The position numbers were made by a program, and so were the translations under genes. DNA of 64,000 nucleotides from Azadirachta indica (Eukaryota > Streptophyta > Magnoliopsida > Sapindales > Meliaceae): NCBI GenBank assembly GCA_022749755.1, contig CM040453.1:17555368-17619367 (forward strand). The letters are read 5' to 3'. Shown one piece after another: positions 51,930 to 62,149 of the stretch (position 1 is its first letter; every line of letters begins with the position of its first letter). The notes under the pieces are model-generated. The model was not told the origin of the DNA. It searched no databases and worked only from the letters and a program-made list of their open reading frames with translations.

Positions 51930-52335
51930 TTAGTAGAAAAATAGGGATTGATTAAGGAATTAAGGGAATATTCTTTGAAGAGGGGAATTATTTGCTAGTG
52001 GGTCAACTAATAAAAGCGGGCTTTGGGATTGAGAATTGGAAATGAAATTTTTGGAAAAAGAGATTGATGGCTTGATTAAAAAAAATTGTTTTAGAAAGAG
52101 GAGATTCGGTGGCAGAGTTAGGGGTAGGGGAAATTTGTTTTAAAAAGAGATTGATGGCTTGATTAAAAAATATGATGATTGGGGCCTTAGTTATAGGTGG
52201 GATTTGTGGGGTTTAATTGTGAGAGATGTTGAAATTAAGTAGATTAGGAGAATTAATAGTCAAAAAGGAAGTATAAAATGATTTAATGGGGTTTAATATT
52301 GAAAAATATTTTTTTAGTAGGGTGAGTAAAATGAG
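51930..52335. other. Spacer, no gene seen
   Basis: AG-rich text with an internal direct repeat ('agagattgatggcttgattaaaaaa' at about 52060 and 52146). No coding recognised. Confidence 0.5.
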
Positions 52336-52340
52336 TGAAT

Positions 52341-52635
52341 TCATGAGAAAAAGAAAAAAATAGATTCCACAAAGTTTAGATGTCGGGAGACAAATATCTT
52401 TTGCGAGATGGGTGAATTGAAGAGGTTTTTGTATTGGGTTGGTAGAGCAGGCATGTTTGGGAGATCAACTTTTTTCCTTGCTTCATACTTAACATACCCT
52501 TCAAATTTAGTGAGTTTTTCATGCAGTTCTTCAAACATAATAGGACCTTCACGAACATACACAGCCAAGCAAAGATCCTTATAGTCATCATCAAGACCAC
52601 TTAAGATTTTCAAAACAAGATCATCATACGTATAT
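52341..52635 (-). pseudogene. Copia gag (UBN2-like) fragment
   Basis: On - it reads YDDLVLKILSGLDDDYKDL, VREGPIMFEELHEKLTKFEG and YVKYEARKKVDLPNM. The phrase ILSGLDxDY...ISFEELHxKL is the hallmark of plant Ty1/copia gag polyproteins of the UBN2 type. Only about 90 residues remain. It is a piece of a second copia element, unrelated to the RT relic that flanks the giant element. Confidence 0.75.
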
Positions 52636-52689
52636 GATTTAATTAATTTAATATTATATTGGTTGAATGTACTGCTTTAGATAAAATGA

Positions 52690-53335
52690 AGCAATTATGA
52701 ATAATTTTTTAATTGATTGTAGTGGGTGCTAGGGCATCAAAAATCGCGCAGGGGAGTGAGTACGATTAAAGAGGTGGTGCAGTTGCGTTGTTAATGGCAC
52801 AGTCGCGCCATGCGTTCTGCCTAAGGTAGAATGCAAGGCGCTGGCACGCTAACTCTTAGCGCAGCCGCGCCAAGCAAAACTGACCTGCAAGGTTTGAAAA
52901 CCTTGCAAATAGATCCACTCAGCTTTGCAAATAGGTCTCCTAATGACTTACATTTTGGTCCGTACTTTTCTTACGTTTTCATTCCCAAACTTCTTCCTTT
53001 TTTAGCCGAATTTAATCATTTCAAGTTAAATTCACTTTGAATGGACAATTCTCTCGTGATTTGTAAAAAATACAATCAAAAGACATTAAATATTGATATA
53101 AGCGGAGGATTAAATAAACAAATTAAATTAAAGAGTAAATAATAACTATGTGTTTTGACACACTTATCAAAATAAATTGACCTTTTATTTTTTAATTGAT
53201 TGTAATGGGTGCTGAGGCACTAAAAAGCACGTAAGGGCGCAAGTATGATTGAAGAGGTGGTGTGGTCGCGCTTTTGGTGGCACGACCGTGCTATACATAT
53301 GTCCGCGCCAAAAATCAATTTTCTCGTGATCTGCA
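52690..53335 (-). repeat. Tandem LTR fragments in the spacer
   Basis: Two consecutive copies of the same LTR family as in both arms. On - the TGATAAGTG-like start is at about 53168. The common 'tttgcaaggttttcaaaccttgcaggt' phrase lies near 52890, and the GC-rich variable segment at 52735-52870. A second, shortened copy spans about 53190-53335 and ends directly at the LOG piece. Confidence 0.65.
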
Positions 53336-53569
53336 AAATTTAAGAGGATTTATGTGTTTTATGGCAGTAGTCTTGGAAACAAGAGTAGTTATAAAGATGC
53401 TGCTATTGAACTTGGCACTTAGCTTATTGCAAGAAATATTGATCTCGTTTATGGAGGCAAAAATATTGGTTTGATGGGTATGATCTCTCAAATTGTTTAT
53501 GATGGTGGATGCCATGTCATTGGAGTTATTCCTGAAACATTATTGTCTAAGGAGATAATATTGGAAAGT
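53336..53569 (+). pseudogene. LOG-like: Captured LOG (cytokinin-activating enzyme) fragment
   Basis: One + frame reads KFKRIYVFYGSSLGNKSSYK, DAAIELGT, a TAG (53420-53422), then [40 protein letters not shown] and LSKEII. This is the N-terminal third of LONELY GUY, the cytokinin riboside 5'-monophosphate phosphoribohydrolase: the (C/Y)GSSxGxK start, the DLVYGGG-type loop (one Gly is Lys here) and the IGVIPxxL strand. The catalytic PGGxGTxxE motif lies further on in LOG proteins and is missing. The coding runs straight into what looks like 3' untranslated DNA. It is a dead fragment, but close enough in sequence to be recognised at once. The other-frame ORFs here are artefacts. Confidence 0.85.
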
Positions 53570-53609
53570 AATATAGTTAATGATAATGAATTGTATAATA
53601 ATGAATTGT

Positions 53610-53760
53610 CAATATTTTATTATTATGTAATGTAATGATTATAGCTTATGAGTAATAGGACACTATTTCTTTCTTTTTTGTTTTGATTATGTTTGTTGTA
53701 TATATATTGGAATCCAATGAAAAATAAACTATTCTTTTTTCCAATTGAATATTCTCTTTT
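53610..53760 (+). other. LOG-adjacent segment also found inverted at 56345
   Basis: The text from about 53610 to 53760 ('atgtaatgtaatgattatagc', 'ggaatccaatgaaaaataaa') recurs in inverted orientation at about 56345-56480 in the right arm. Both copies abut a piece of the same LTR family. It may be the 3' flank of the donor LOG gene. Confidence 0.6.
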
Positions 53761-53869
53761 TCTACCTTTTAGATAATTAGAGAAGTGTAAGAAATGTGAA
53801 GCTATTAGCAATTATGCATAATAGGAAGGCAGAAATGACTAGACACGTTGATGCTTTTTTTTACTTGTG

Positions 53870-54967
53870 CTGTCTTTTATTTTTCACTTCACTCATTTCT
53901 TTTTTCGTTAAATGAAAAACGACATTTTAGTCTCTGTCTTTTTGTCTTTCCCTCTTCCAATGCACAATAAATAATTAGATATGTATTTAATAATATGTCA
54001 ATGTATATTATATATTTTGAATTTTAATTGATGATAATTATATAAAAGTAAAAGCCATAACCCTAAATTCTCTCCCTTATATTTTCTTTTTGTCTCATCG
54101 TCGTCGCCCTTACAGCCTCTCTCTCCCACTCCCTTCTTGTTTTTCTCTCTACACTCACTTTACTGCTACTACTTACAGTGAAATTAATAGGTATCATATA
54201 TTTAACTACATAAATTTGATATTATTTATTTAATTATGTAGTTATTTATTATTATTTTTATTTATTTATTATTCTAGATATCATATTCACGTATTTTGTT
54301 AGTGATTTTTAATAGATAGATAATAGGACATTTTGATTGGTTCAATTTTTTATATTCATAATATTTCATATCATTTGAGTTTAATAAATTTTTATTTTGA
54401 ACTTTTCAATTTCTTCTTAGAAAGGTGCATTTGATCCAGATATTATTTAAGAACAAATATGCCGCCTGAGTTTGAGTTTGTTTTGCTAATTTACTATTTT
54501 TTGCTCTTTATATGGCTGTTAATTATTGTGATCATGATACATTATTCAAGAGGTAAGATCAATTTACATATTATATATTACTTTGATTATTTTTAAATTT
54601 TATTTATTTTTTTTATTATCACTAAAGTTCATTTTGTATTTCTTAACATATTTTACAGTTTGGGAAAAAAATGCCCACTTGAAAAGGAACTGATGAGTTG
54701 TTCGTATTCGACTATTTTTGGACTTCTTCATTTTATACGTCAGTGCAAGTATGTTCTTACTTTTATAACTTCTACCTTTTTTAAATTATGCTTTTGCAAT
54801 GATTAAAATTATGCTTTTATTTATAAAAAGTAAACAAATAATTGTTATTTTAAGTTAAAGGGTAATAATTTGTAAACATTATCTTTATGTTACTTATATT
54901 TTAATTATTTTGTAATGTCAATCTTTTTCAGTCAATTGTAAGGAAAAGAACAAATCAGAAACATAAA
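53870..54967 (+). promoter_or_regulatory. Promoter and spliced 5' leader of the right CRF copy
   Basis: A TATA box (TATAAAAG, 54041-54048) is followed by a telo-box-like AACCCTAAA and a CT-rich (Y-patch) leader. Conserved splice signals define introns: 54191-54420, 54553-54658 and 54749-54931, each GT...AG. The last leader exon runs into the CRF ATG at 54968. Both arm copies keep these signals, so whole-gene DNA including the promoter was captured. Expression is not shown by the sequence. Confidence 0.65.
54459..54693 (+). CDS. Spliced upstream ORF encoding a membrane-like peptide
   Basis: ATG at 54459 opens MPPEFEFVLLIYYFLLFIWL followed by LIIVIMIHYSR. With the intron 54553-54658 removed it continues VWEKNAHLKRN and stops at 54693, 42 residues in all. 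Most of the peptide is a single hydrophobic segment flanked by an acidic start and a basic end. The left arm has the same exon lengths (94 bases) and mostly the same residues, but a Trp codon is TAG there. It lies in the leader of the CRF gene. From memory, some Arabidopsis CRF-related ERFs are annotated with conserved-peptide uORFs; I could not check whether this is the same peptide. It may repress translation of the main ORF. Confidence 0.5.
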
Positions 54968-55712
54968 ATGAACAATAGTGATGTCGGTACAGTTCAAAGA
55001 GTTGTAAGGATTTCAACCACTGATCACGATGTGACGGACTCCTCCAGTAACGAAGATGGAGAGTTCTCCTACAGCCAGAATCCATGGCGCCACTTTGTGA
55101 ATAAAACATACATCGAACTCACTCCTAGTAAGAATAGTAACACTGCTGTCCTCACCAATAACAAGAAGAGAATCTCAACAAATGCTTTAGTATGTCGACG
55201 ACCAATTAAAAAGTTTCGTGGCATACAACAGCGGCCTTGGGGTAGATGGGCTGCTGAGATTAAACATAGAGGGGTACGACTATGGCTCGAAACTTATGAT
55301 ACAGCTGAAGAAGCCGTGAGAGTTTACGACAATGCAGCTATTAAACTTAGGGTCCCTAACACTTTAACAAACTTCTCAACACTGCCCTTTCAGCGAAAAA
55401 GAGCAAGACCAAAGAATCTAGATAAATCAATAGTACAGGGTGATCAGTCTAACAATTTTTCAACTTTAACTTCTATTCTCAATTTTCAGACTCATTCCAT
55501 CAATAAAACAGAAAAAAGAAAAAACATTAATGAAACCTGCTGATAAACCAACAACAATAGTTCAAGAGTTTCAAGGAGAGACAACAAATTTATCATTCGA
55601 TGTTTTGGAAGATTATTTGTCTCAGGATATTTCATTTCTTGAAGAGTATTTCAACAACATTTCAACTCCAGACCTGTTATTTTTGGATGACAACATCGAT
55701 TTTCTAAAATAA
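54968..55712 (+). pseudogene. CRF-like: CRF-type AP2/ERF transcription factor gene, right copy, single frameshift
   Basis: Group VI (cytokinin response factor) ERF. Residues 10-31 form the CRF/TEH motif (RVVRISTTDHDVTDSSSNED), residues 66-82 are basic, and residues 82-137 are the AP2 domain (KFRGIQQRPWGRWAAEI, VRLWLETYDTAEEAVRVYD, then LTNF). The AP2 domain lacks two residues after WAAEI, and the usual Gly of WLGTYD is Glu. The frame stops at 55543, 191 residues, because an A run has one base more than the left copy (six A at 55512-55517 against five). The next frame carries the acidic C-terminus ([21 protein letters not shown]) to a stop at 55712. CRFs are nuclear DNA-binding factors acting downstream of cytokinin signalling. 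Here the gene is a captured copy. The truncated form still contains the whole AP2 domain. Confidence 0.85.
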
Positions 55713-56340
55713 TATTTAGTGGAGTACGGATAGTTGTTAACTAATAATACTATCATAGTTATATTTGAATTAGAAATTTGGTTTATATGTAATTAATTCT
55801 CCATGTCATGAACTATGAGACTATGCTTAGCTGCATTTTATACTTCTCTAGTTTTTGAACTTGGTCTAAGATAATTTTTCACAAATTTAGTTTATTATAT
55901 ACATTCATGTTAATGAAATTTTATCGTAATAAGGCTAGTTCAAAAGCTGTAATTAGTTTTATGCCAGCTCCAAATTTGCAGCTTATGTCAAGAGGAAGGA
56001 TTTGGATAAACCATTGCTTGATCAAAGAGAATTTCAGTCATTAGGGAATTCTACAGATAAATTTTAAATTTTAAACATTATTTAAAATATAAATATTAAC
56101 TGAATGATTGTTTTTATTTGTAATATTTCAATATACATGTAGAAATTAGTAATTTGACATTATATTATAGTTATATAAATTTTAGATATAAATCTAATAT
56201 ATATGCATTCACTATTCAAAATCTACCATTATAGTATTGGACAAATTAGCAACAGATTAAAAATAAAAAATCACTGTTTAAAGACTGATCCAATACTGTG
56301 AACAATATTCTTATTAACTTTAATGTCTAAGCAAGAATAT
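55713..56340 (+). other. CRF 3' region with short conserved frame
   Basis: Mirror of about 46700-47257. It likely holds the 3' untranslated DNA of the captured gene. A short frame (55996-56050, KDLDKPLLDQREFQSLG) matches the left arm codon by codon. From about 56200 a segment ('ctaccattatag...aaaaataaaaaatcac') recurs at 61790-61850. Confidence 0.45.
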
Positions 56341-56499
56341 TCAATCAAAAGGCAAAAAGAGAGAATAGTTTATTTTTCATTGAATTCCAATATATAAACA
56401 ACAAACATAATCAGAACAAAAAAGAAATAAATAAAGTCCTACTACTCATTGGCTATACTCATTAAATTACATAAAAATAAAATAGTGACAATTAATATT

Positions 56500-57186
56500 T
56501 AATGTCTTTTACATGATTATATTTTTTTACAGATGACGAGAGAATTGGCCATTCAAAGCGAATTTAACTCAAAAAGACTGAATTCAGCTCAAAAAGGAAG
56601 ACGTTCGGAAACCAAAACGCAAATCACTAGAGGACCTAAGTGCAAAGCTGAGTGGACCTATTTGTAAGGTTTTCAAACCTTACAGGTTAGATTTGCATGG
56701 CGCGGCTGTGCCACTTAGTGGCGCTCCAGCGCCATGCATGCTACCAAAGAACAGGTGGCATGGCGCAATAGCACCACCGCGCCATGCCACCTGCTCTTGT
56801 GCAGTATGCATGGCACCGCCGCGCCTCCTAGTGGCGCTACCATGCCTTGCCACCTGCTCTTGTGCAGTATGCATGGCGCCGCCGCGCCTCCTAGTGGCGC
56901 TACCATGCCTTGCCACCTGCTCTTGTGCAGTATGCATGGCGCCGCCACGCCTCCTAGTGGCGATACCATGCCTTGCCACCTACTCTTGTGCAGTATGCAT
57001 GGCGTCGCCGCGCCACCAAGTGGCGCTACTGCACTATGCCACTTGCTCTTGTGCAGCATGCATAGCACGGCTGCATCATTAACAGATCAACCGCGCCACC
57101 TCTTTAATCGTACTCACTCCCCCACATAGTTTTTGGCGCCCCAACAACCACTGTAATCAATTAAAAAATAAAAGTTTAATTTATTT
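56500..57186 (+). repeat. LTR fragment with an expanded GC-rich core, right arm
   Basis: Same family as 45860-46341, but longer because of the 63-bp minisatellite at 56722-57075. It ends 'aagtttaatttatttTGATAAG', directly adjoining the next LTR copy. Confidence 0.65.
56722..57075 (+). repeat. 63-bp minisatellite in the LTR
   Basis: The motif TGCCACCTGCTCTTGTGCAG begins at 56785, 56848, 56911, 56974 and 57037, exactly 63 bases apart; the last copy is diverged. Each unit also contains 'ATGGCGCCGCCGCGCC' and 'CTAGTGGCGCTACC'. It is GC-rich in an AT-rich region. As 63 is a multiple of three, long open frames appear on both strands (56680-57129), but they code only for the repeat and are not genes. 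The left arm has a single degenerate unit. Confidence 0.95.
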
Positions 57187-57640
57187 TGATAAGTGGATAA
57201 AAAAAACTTATCATTTACTCTTTAATTAATTTGATTTACCTGTTTAATTCTCTGCTTACATTAATATTTAATATTTTTTGCATAACACGAGGGAATTAGC
57301 CATTTAAAATAAATTTGACTCGAAATTATTGAATTTGGCTAAAAAAGAAAGACGTTCAAAGATGAAAACGTAAGGGAAATATGGACCAAAGCGTAAGTCA
57401 TCAGGGGACTTAAGTGCCAAGTTAAGGGGACCTATTTGCAAGTTTTTCAAACTTTTTAAGTCAGCTTTTCCAAACTAAGGGAGTTAGGGAAAAAGATGAA
57501 GAGAGAAAAAAAAGAGAAAAAAAAAGAAAAAAGTTAAAAAAATGTGAAAATAAAAAAAATGAAAAAATAAAAAAAATATACTGGCGGCCGCGCCGCGCTT
57601 ACTGTCTTGTGGTCGCAGGCATTCTCGCAGACTTATTTAT
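57187..57640 (+). repeat. Truncated 5' LTR and leader, right arm
   Basis: It starts TGATAAGTGG and keeps the LTR text up to about 57464 ('tttcaaactttttaag'). It then changes to a purine-rich leader and a short GC-rich segment (57580-57625). The rest of the LTR is missing. It is the 5' end of the element that contains the gene at 58370. Confidence 0.55.
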
Positions 57641-58369
57641 GCTGCGGCTCCCCTTTTTTTGCCCCAATATAATCCCCTTTCTATTTGTTTCCAAATTTCC
57701 CTCTTCCTCCAACACAAACACCATCCCAAACACTCTCTGTTTTTCATTCTTCACCCAAATTCAATTACTACACATTCAATCACCATCCCAAATACCAAAT
57801 TTGAAAATTATAAACTCATTCAACATATTTTCTCACCAAATTTAAACACTCAATTACCTACAATCTCCCAACATAGCAAGAATTTGGAGAAGTGCAGTGA
57901 GAGTAAGGAATTCAATCCCAACATTGCATTTTCACTCCAATTTTAAGTAAACTCTCACTAGTTTAAAATTTATTCTTCCAATTGTATATTTATGAAGAAA
58001 TGTTGAGGGTTGTAATGTTAATGAAAAATTGAAGTGTTTGACTGTTGATTTTTTGTAAAATTTGTTATGGGTGTTGTGGAGAAATTAATATTTTGGAAGT
58101 GTTTGAGTTTTACATTGTAATTTTGGCCTAAACTTGAAGGATTGGATTAGAAATTGAGTGGGTTAATAAAAGTGCACGCCAGATGTTCGACAAAATGTTT
58201 CAGTGAACTTTGGCCTAATAATCTTAAGTTTGATGGTTGAAAAATACTTAGAGGGTGCTTTAGGAGTGAAAGGAAGGTTGATTAAGTGGATTGAAGTGTA
58301 AGATAGGAGGTAGCAAAAGTGTGCATTCCAAGTGTTCAGTAATTTGCCTAAAAGAATACTTAGAGCAAA
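57641..58369 (+). other. Leader of the Transposase_32-like gene
   Basis: No protein of its own. Cytosine-rich text 'ccaaac..cattc' runs into a T-rich intron-like segment before the ATG at 58370. The open frames at 57609-57946 are most likely untranslated. Confidence 0.4.
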
Positions 58370-59642
58370 ATGGCACCAAAAAAGGAGAATTCTTCATAAG
58401 TTTCATCAGTTTTTGACAAAAGAAAATTTGTTTCATGTGAAGCCGAACAAAAGTTCATTAAATTTCAACAAGATGAAAAAACATTAGTGAGGGAACAAGC
58501 ATTAAAACCGAGCTCAAAAGATGGAATGATTTTGCAATTTATCTAGGATCGGAAATGGGAATCGCTCACTGACTATTCTACTCAAGCAATAGTGCCGTTA
58601 GTTAGAGAATTCTACGCTAATGCTTCAGTAAGCCAAGAGAATGACAAAGTGTATGTTAGGGGCAAAAGGATTTCATTTAATTCTGAGGCTATTAACACCT
58701 TTTATGGTTTACCATCCATTGACACAGATTAGGATTTGTATGATGCATTTAGGAGAGATGATGAAAACTACACTCAGATTATTGAAGAATTATGTGTTCC
58801 TGGAATACAATGGTTAAGAGGTCGTGGTAAATACAGCAAATCTCTCACTTTCCCAAAAAAATACGCTCAATAGATACGCCAAGGCTTGGTATAAATTTAT
58901 TTGCTCCAATTTCATGCCTACATCCCATCTCAATGAAGTTACAGCAAAAAGAGCATCTTTGCTTTATTGTATTTGTGCTGAGATTACCATTGATATAGGG
59001 AAGGTAATACGAGACAGCTTGATTGCATCTATTGAAGCGAAAACAACGGGGGGACACACACACCCCTGTCTTATTACTACCTTATGCTTAAAGGGAGGGG
59101 TAAGGGTAGAGGACACAGAGTACAAGGTAAATCCGGACTCTCCAATTGACGGGATGGCAATTTCCAAGTTCAACTGCTGGACAGAAGGTGCATCCGTCCG
59201 ATCGAGCTTAGGATTTATTGTGGATGATGATAATCAAGTACCACCACCGCGAAAACCATTGCCTCGACTGAAAAAAGGATCCCTTAATACAATTCCAGAG
59301 GCATACCGATCAGCCTATGAAGAAAGATTGAGGCGTCAACAAAATCCTTATGAAGGCTTACCAAATCCCTTGTTTGTCCATCAAGATAATGAAGCCGGGG
59401 CTTCCTCCTCACATCACGAAGATCCCATGCAATCAAGGATTGCCGATATGCATTAAAGAATTATGTAACAAGAGCGTGAGATTTCTAACATCCGGCAAGA
59501 GCAATCAAGGATGCATCAGTATCAAGTGGACTACTTCAACACTTTGGCTTCATATTTTCAGCAAATATATCCCGATGTTCAATTTTCACCACTTCCACAA
59601 TTCCCGCTCACCCAAGCAGATGAAGATAACGATACACAATGA
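58370..59642 (+). pseudogene. Transposase_32-like 'putative plant transposon protein', disabled
   Basis: ATG at 58370 (MAPKKENSS) begins a protein that reads FIKFQQDEKTLVREQALKPS, DRKWESLTDYSTQAIVPLVR, EFYANASVSQENDKVYVRGK, ISFNSEAINTFYGLPSIDTD and, further on, RYAKAWYKFICSNFMPTSHL, NEVTAKRASLLYCICAEITI, DIGKVIRDSLIASIEAKTTG. It ends near 59642 after HQYQVDYFNTLASYFQQI. This matches the plant 'Transposase_32' family found in gag-only LTR elements. In-frame stops (near 58397, 58543 and 58729) and one frame change near 58850-58880 disable it. It lies between a truncated 5' LTR and a 3' LTR, with a polypurine tract before the latter. Confidence 0.7.
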
Positions 59643-59969
59643 GAGGCAAGATTCTTACATCTTACCTCTCAGGTAAGATTTTTCTAATTTTCTCCTTTAT
59701 TTTTCTATCTTTCAACATCGAGGACAATGTTTCTATTAAGTGTGGGGGAGGAATGAAAAATAATCGTTTGTTGAACATAGTGAGTTACTACCAATCATAC
59801 ACATACATGAAAAAAAAAATACTATTTTGGTTCAAGTTTAACTTATCATGTTCTAAGAGTGTGTTTGTTTGATTTTTTTGTTTGGTTAATATTATGTTTG
59901 TCTGTTTTTAGTCTTTTCCCCTATATCCGTTTTTGTTGTTTTGATTTACTTGAGGACAAGTAAGCATTC

Positions 59970-61052
59970 AAGTATAGGGGTATTTGATAAGTGCATAAAA
60001 ACACACACTTATCATTTACTCTTTAATTTGATTTGTTTGTTTAATCCTCTGCTTACATTAATATTTAATATATTTTGATTGTATTTTTTACAGATTACGA
60101 GAATTGGCCATTGCGCTATTCATCCTGCTCTTGGGCATCAAGTTCAAGTTTTTTTGGAGAGAACTAAGAGATATAGAGAGAGGAGATTGGAAGAATTTTT
60201 GGGCATCAAGTTCAAGGTTTTGAAAATCAAAGCTTTCCTAATCTAGTTTTATCTCTTTCTCTTGTCTTTAAACCTTTGTTTTGAATTGAACAATAGTAAA
60301 GTTATTGTTTTTAATGTTGTCGATTGTTAAATTTTTTATTGTGGATTTTAAACTTTATCTGATGTGTAGTTAAACTTGTTTTCTAAGACAATAATCTAAT
60401 CTATTTGAAGCATTCAATATGTGTAATTGTGTTATTTGTTTTGATTTAATATTTAGTGTTGCGTATTCATTATGATGATTAATGCGTTTTAATATTTGTC
60501 TAGTATTTGAATTATTTGTGAATTAATATGGATTGAAGTGATTATTATCTAAACCAGGTAATGAATATCGTAAATTACATGTTAGAAAGAGATGTGCTAA
60601 TATGATTTACGTAGTTAGTTAAGAATTATCACTGAATGTAAAGTACTTTCATTTAATTTAATTCACATAGAGATATAGTGAATTATTTAGGTGTAAAGTA
60701 GATTTGACTGATCTCGAGAAAGACTGTCGAATAATTTAGGATAATTAACTAATAACACAGGTATTAAATCAGAATAACATTATCTGGAGAATTGGATGTG
60801 AATAAATATAATGAAATCATTGGTCCTAAATCTTTCTATCAGCTGTATTTGTTTTAATTAAATTGCTCAATAGTTTATTTTACTTTATTTTGTTTTAATT
60901 TTTCTCAATTAAATTAATTCAATTTTTTCAGATAAATTCATTACTTAATTATCTTCGCTAATTAATAAATTAACTTTTCTTGTATGAACAACACTTTCTT
61001 ACCATTGTATTACTTGTTTGCGATACATGCACTTGTGTTCGTAATTTATGCA
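59970..61052 (+). repeat. 3' LTR with polypurine tract, right arm
   Basis: The tract 'aagtataggggtatt' (about 59970-59984) is followed by TGATAAGTG (59985) to ...GTAATTTATGCA (61052). It is the mirror of the left-arm LTR at 42978-44205, but with about 160 bases missing near 60105. It marks the 3' end of the degenerate element. Confidence 0.7.
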
Positions 61053-61469
61053 ACATATTTTAATTTTTTATTTTTGGTTTTGAAGTATTTATCTTTTTTA
61101 TTTTTTATTTTTTTTTTCTCTATTCGATAATTGAAGTTCATTAAGTGACAAGAAAAATAGTCAAAAATAATATAAAAGTAATTAAAAACAATGATATTTT
61201 TTTGTCTAAAATTTTCAACATATATTTTATTTTTTTCAACAAATACCATCATTTTTAATTATTTTTATTTTGTTTGACTATTTTTTTACATGTAGTGAAT
61301 TTATGATTATTATTTGTTAATATATTATTGTTGTTTTAATTATAGATTAGGGTAAAAATTCAAAGAAATTTGAATAAAAAAGTAGAAAGTGTTTAAATTT
61401 AAAAATCAAATACGAAAAATGAAAATTTTAAAATAAAAAGTAAAAAGAAGAAAATTAAATTAAACTTTT

Positions 61470-61900
61470 ATTTTGTTAATTGAAATTAAATTATTTTCAT
61501 TTAATTATATATAAAAAATTAATTAAAAATTATTAAAAAAGAGCATTTATGTCATTATATTAGTTAAATAAAAGTTAAAGGTATTTTTATTATTAAAGTA
61601 ATCAACATTGAGTTAGGAGTTAATTTTAACGAGAAATTAACGAAAAGAATGTGTGTTTAATAATTATATATATATATAATTTAGAGATTTTATGATTATA
61701 AAATAGATTTAAATTTTTTTAATGTAAAATTGAAATTTGATATATATATATATATATTTGTATGTGTGTGCATTTATCGTTCAAAGTCTACCATTATACT
61801 ATTAGGCAAATTAGTAGATTAAAAATAAAAATAAGGTCACTATTTAAAGACCGGCCCAATACATGAACAGTATCCCTTAATTACTATTCATTATATTTAT
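61470..61900. repeat. Inverted-repeat module in the right arm
   Basis: The segment 61480-61650 ('gagttaggagttaattttaacgag', 'gtgtgtttaataatta') mirrors 42420-42660. The segment 61790-61870 repeats 56220-56300. In the left arm the same two modules occur on both sides of the LTR element: inverted at 42420 versus 46370, direct at 42180 versus 46610. They may be the ends of a carrier in which the LTR element sits. Confidence 0.5.
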
Positions 61901-62149
61901 GTAAATATGTATATATATACTCTACCTATATTTTGTTTGATATTCTTAATTCAAACACCAACATCTTTAATTACAGTTATTAAAATTAAATAAGTAATTT
62001 TTTTAATTTTTATATATTTACTGATCAAAATATTTTTAACTGAATTAATATTAAAAAAAATTCAATCTCATATGGTATAGTAAACAAAGACAAGATTAAA
62101 AATTATTTTTTTTAAATTTTTAAATAGAAATTAATTAAATTAAAATTAT

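Noticed and set aside
53262..53515. Two open frames over the LOG fragment (70 and 66 codons)
   Set aside because: LOG similarity lies in another + frame, interrupted by a TAG. These frames are shadows.
56722..57075. Regular repeats that might be a CRISPR array
   Set aside because: The units are contiguous 63-bp tandem copies with no variable spacers, in a plant genome.
56680..57129. Four overlapping open frames of 99-131 codons on both strands
   Set aside because: They are produced by the 63-bp minisatellite, whose period is a multiple of three. They have no start context or similarity.
61046..61252. 68-codon Lys/Asn-rich frame on -
   Set aside because: A-rich low-complexity DNA just outside the LTR.
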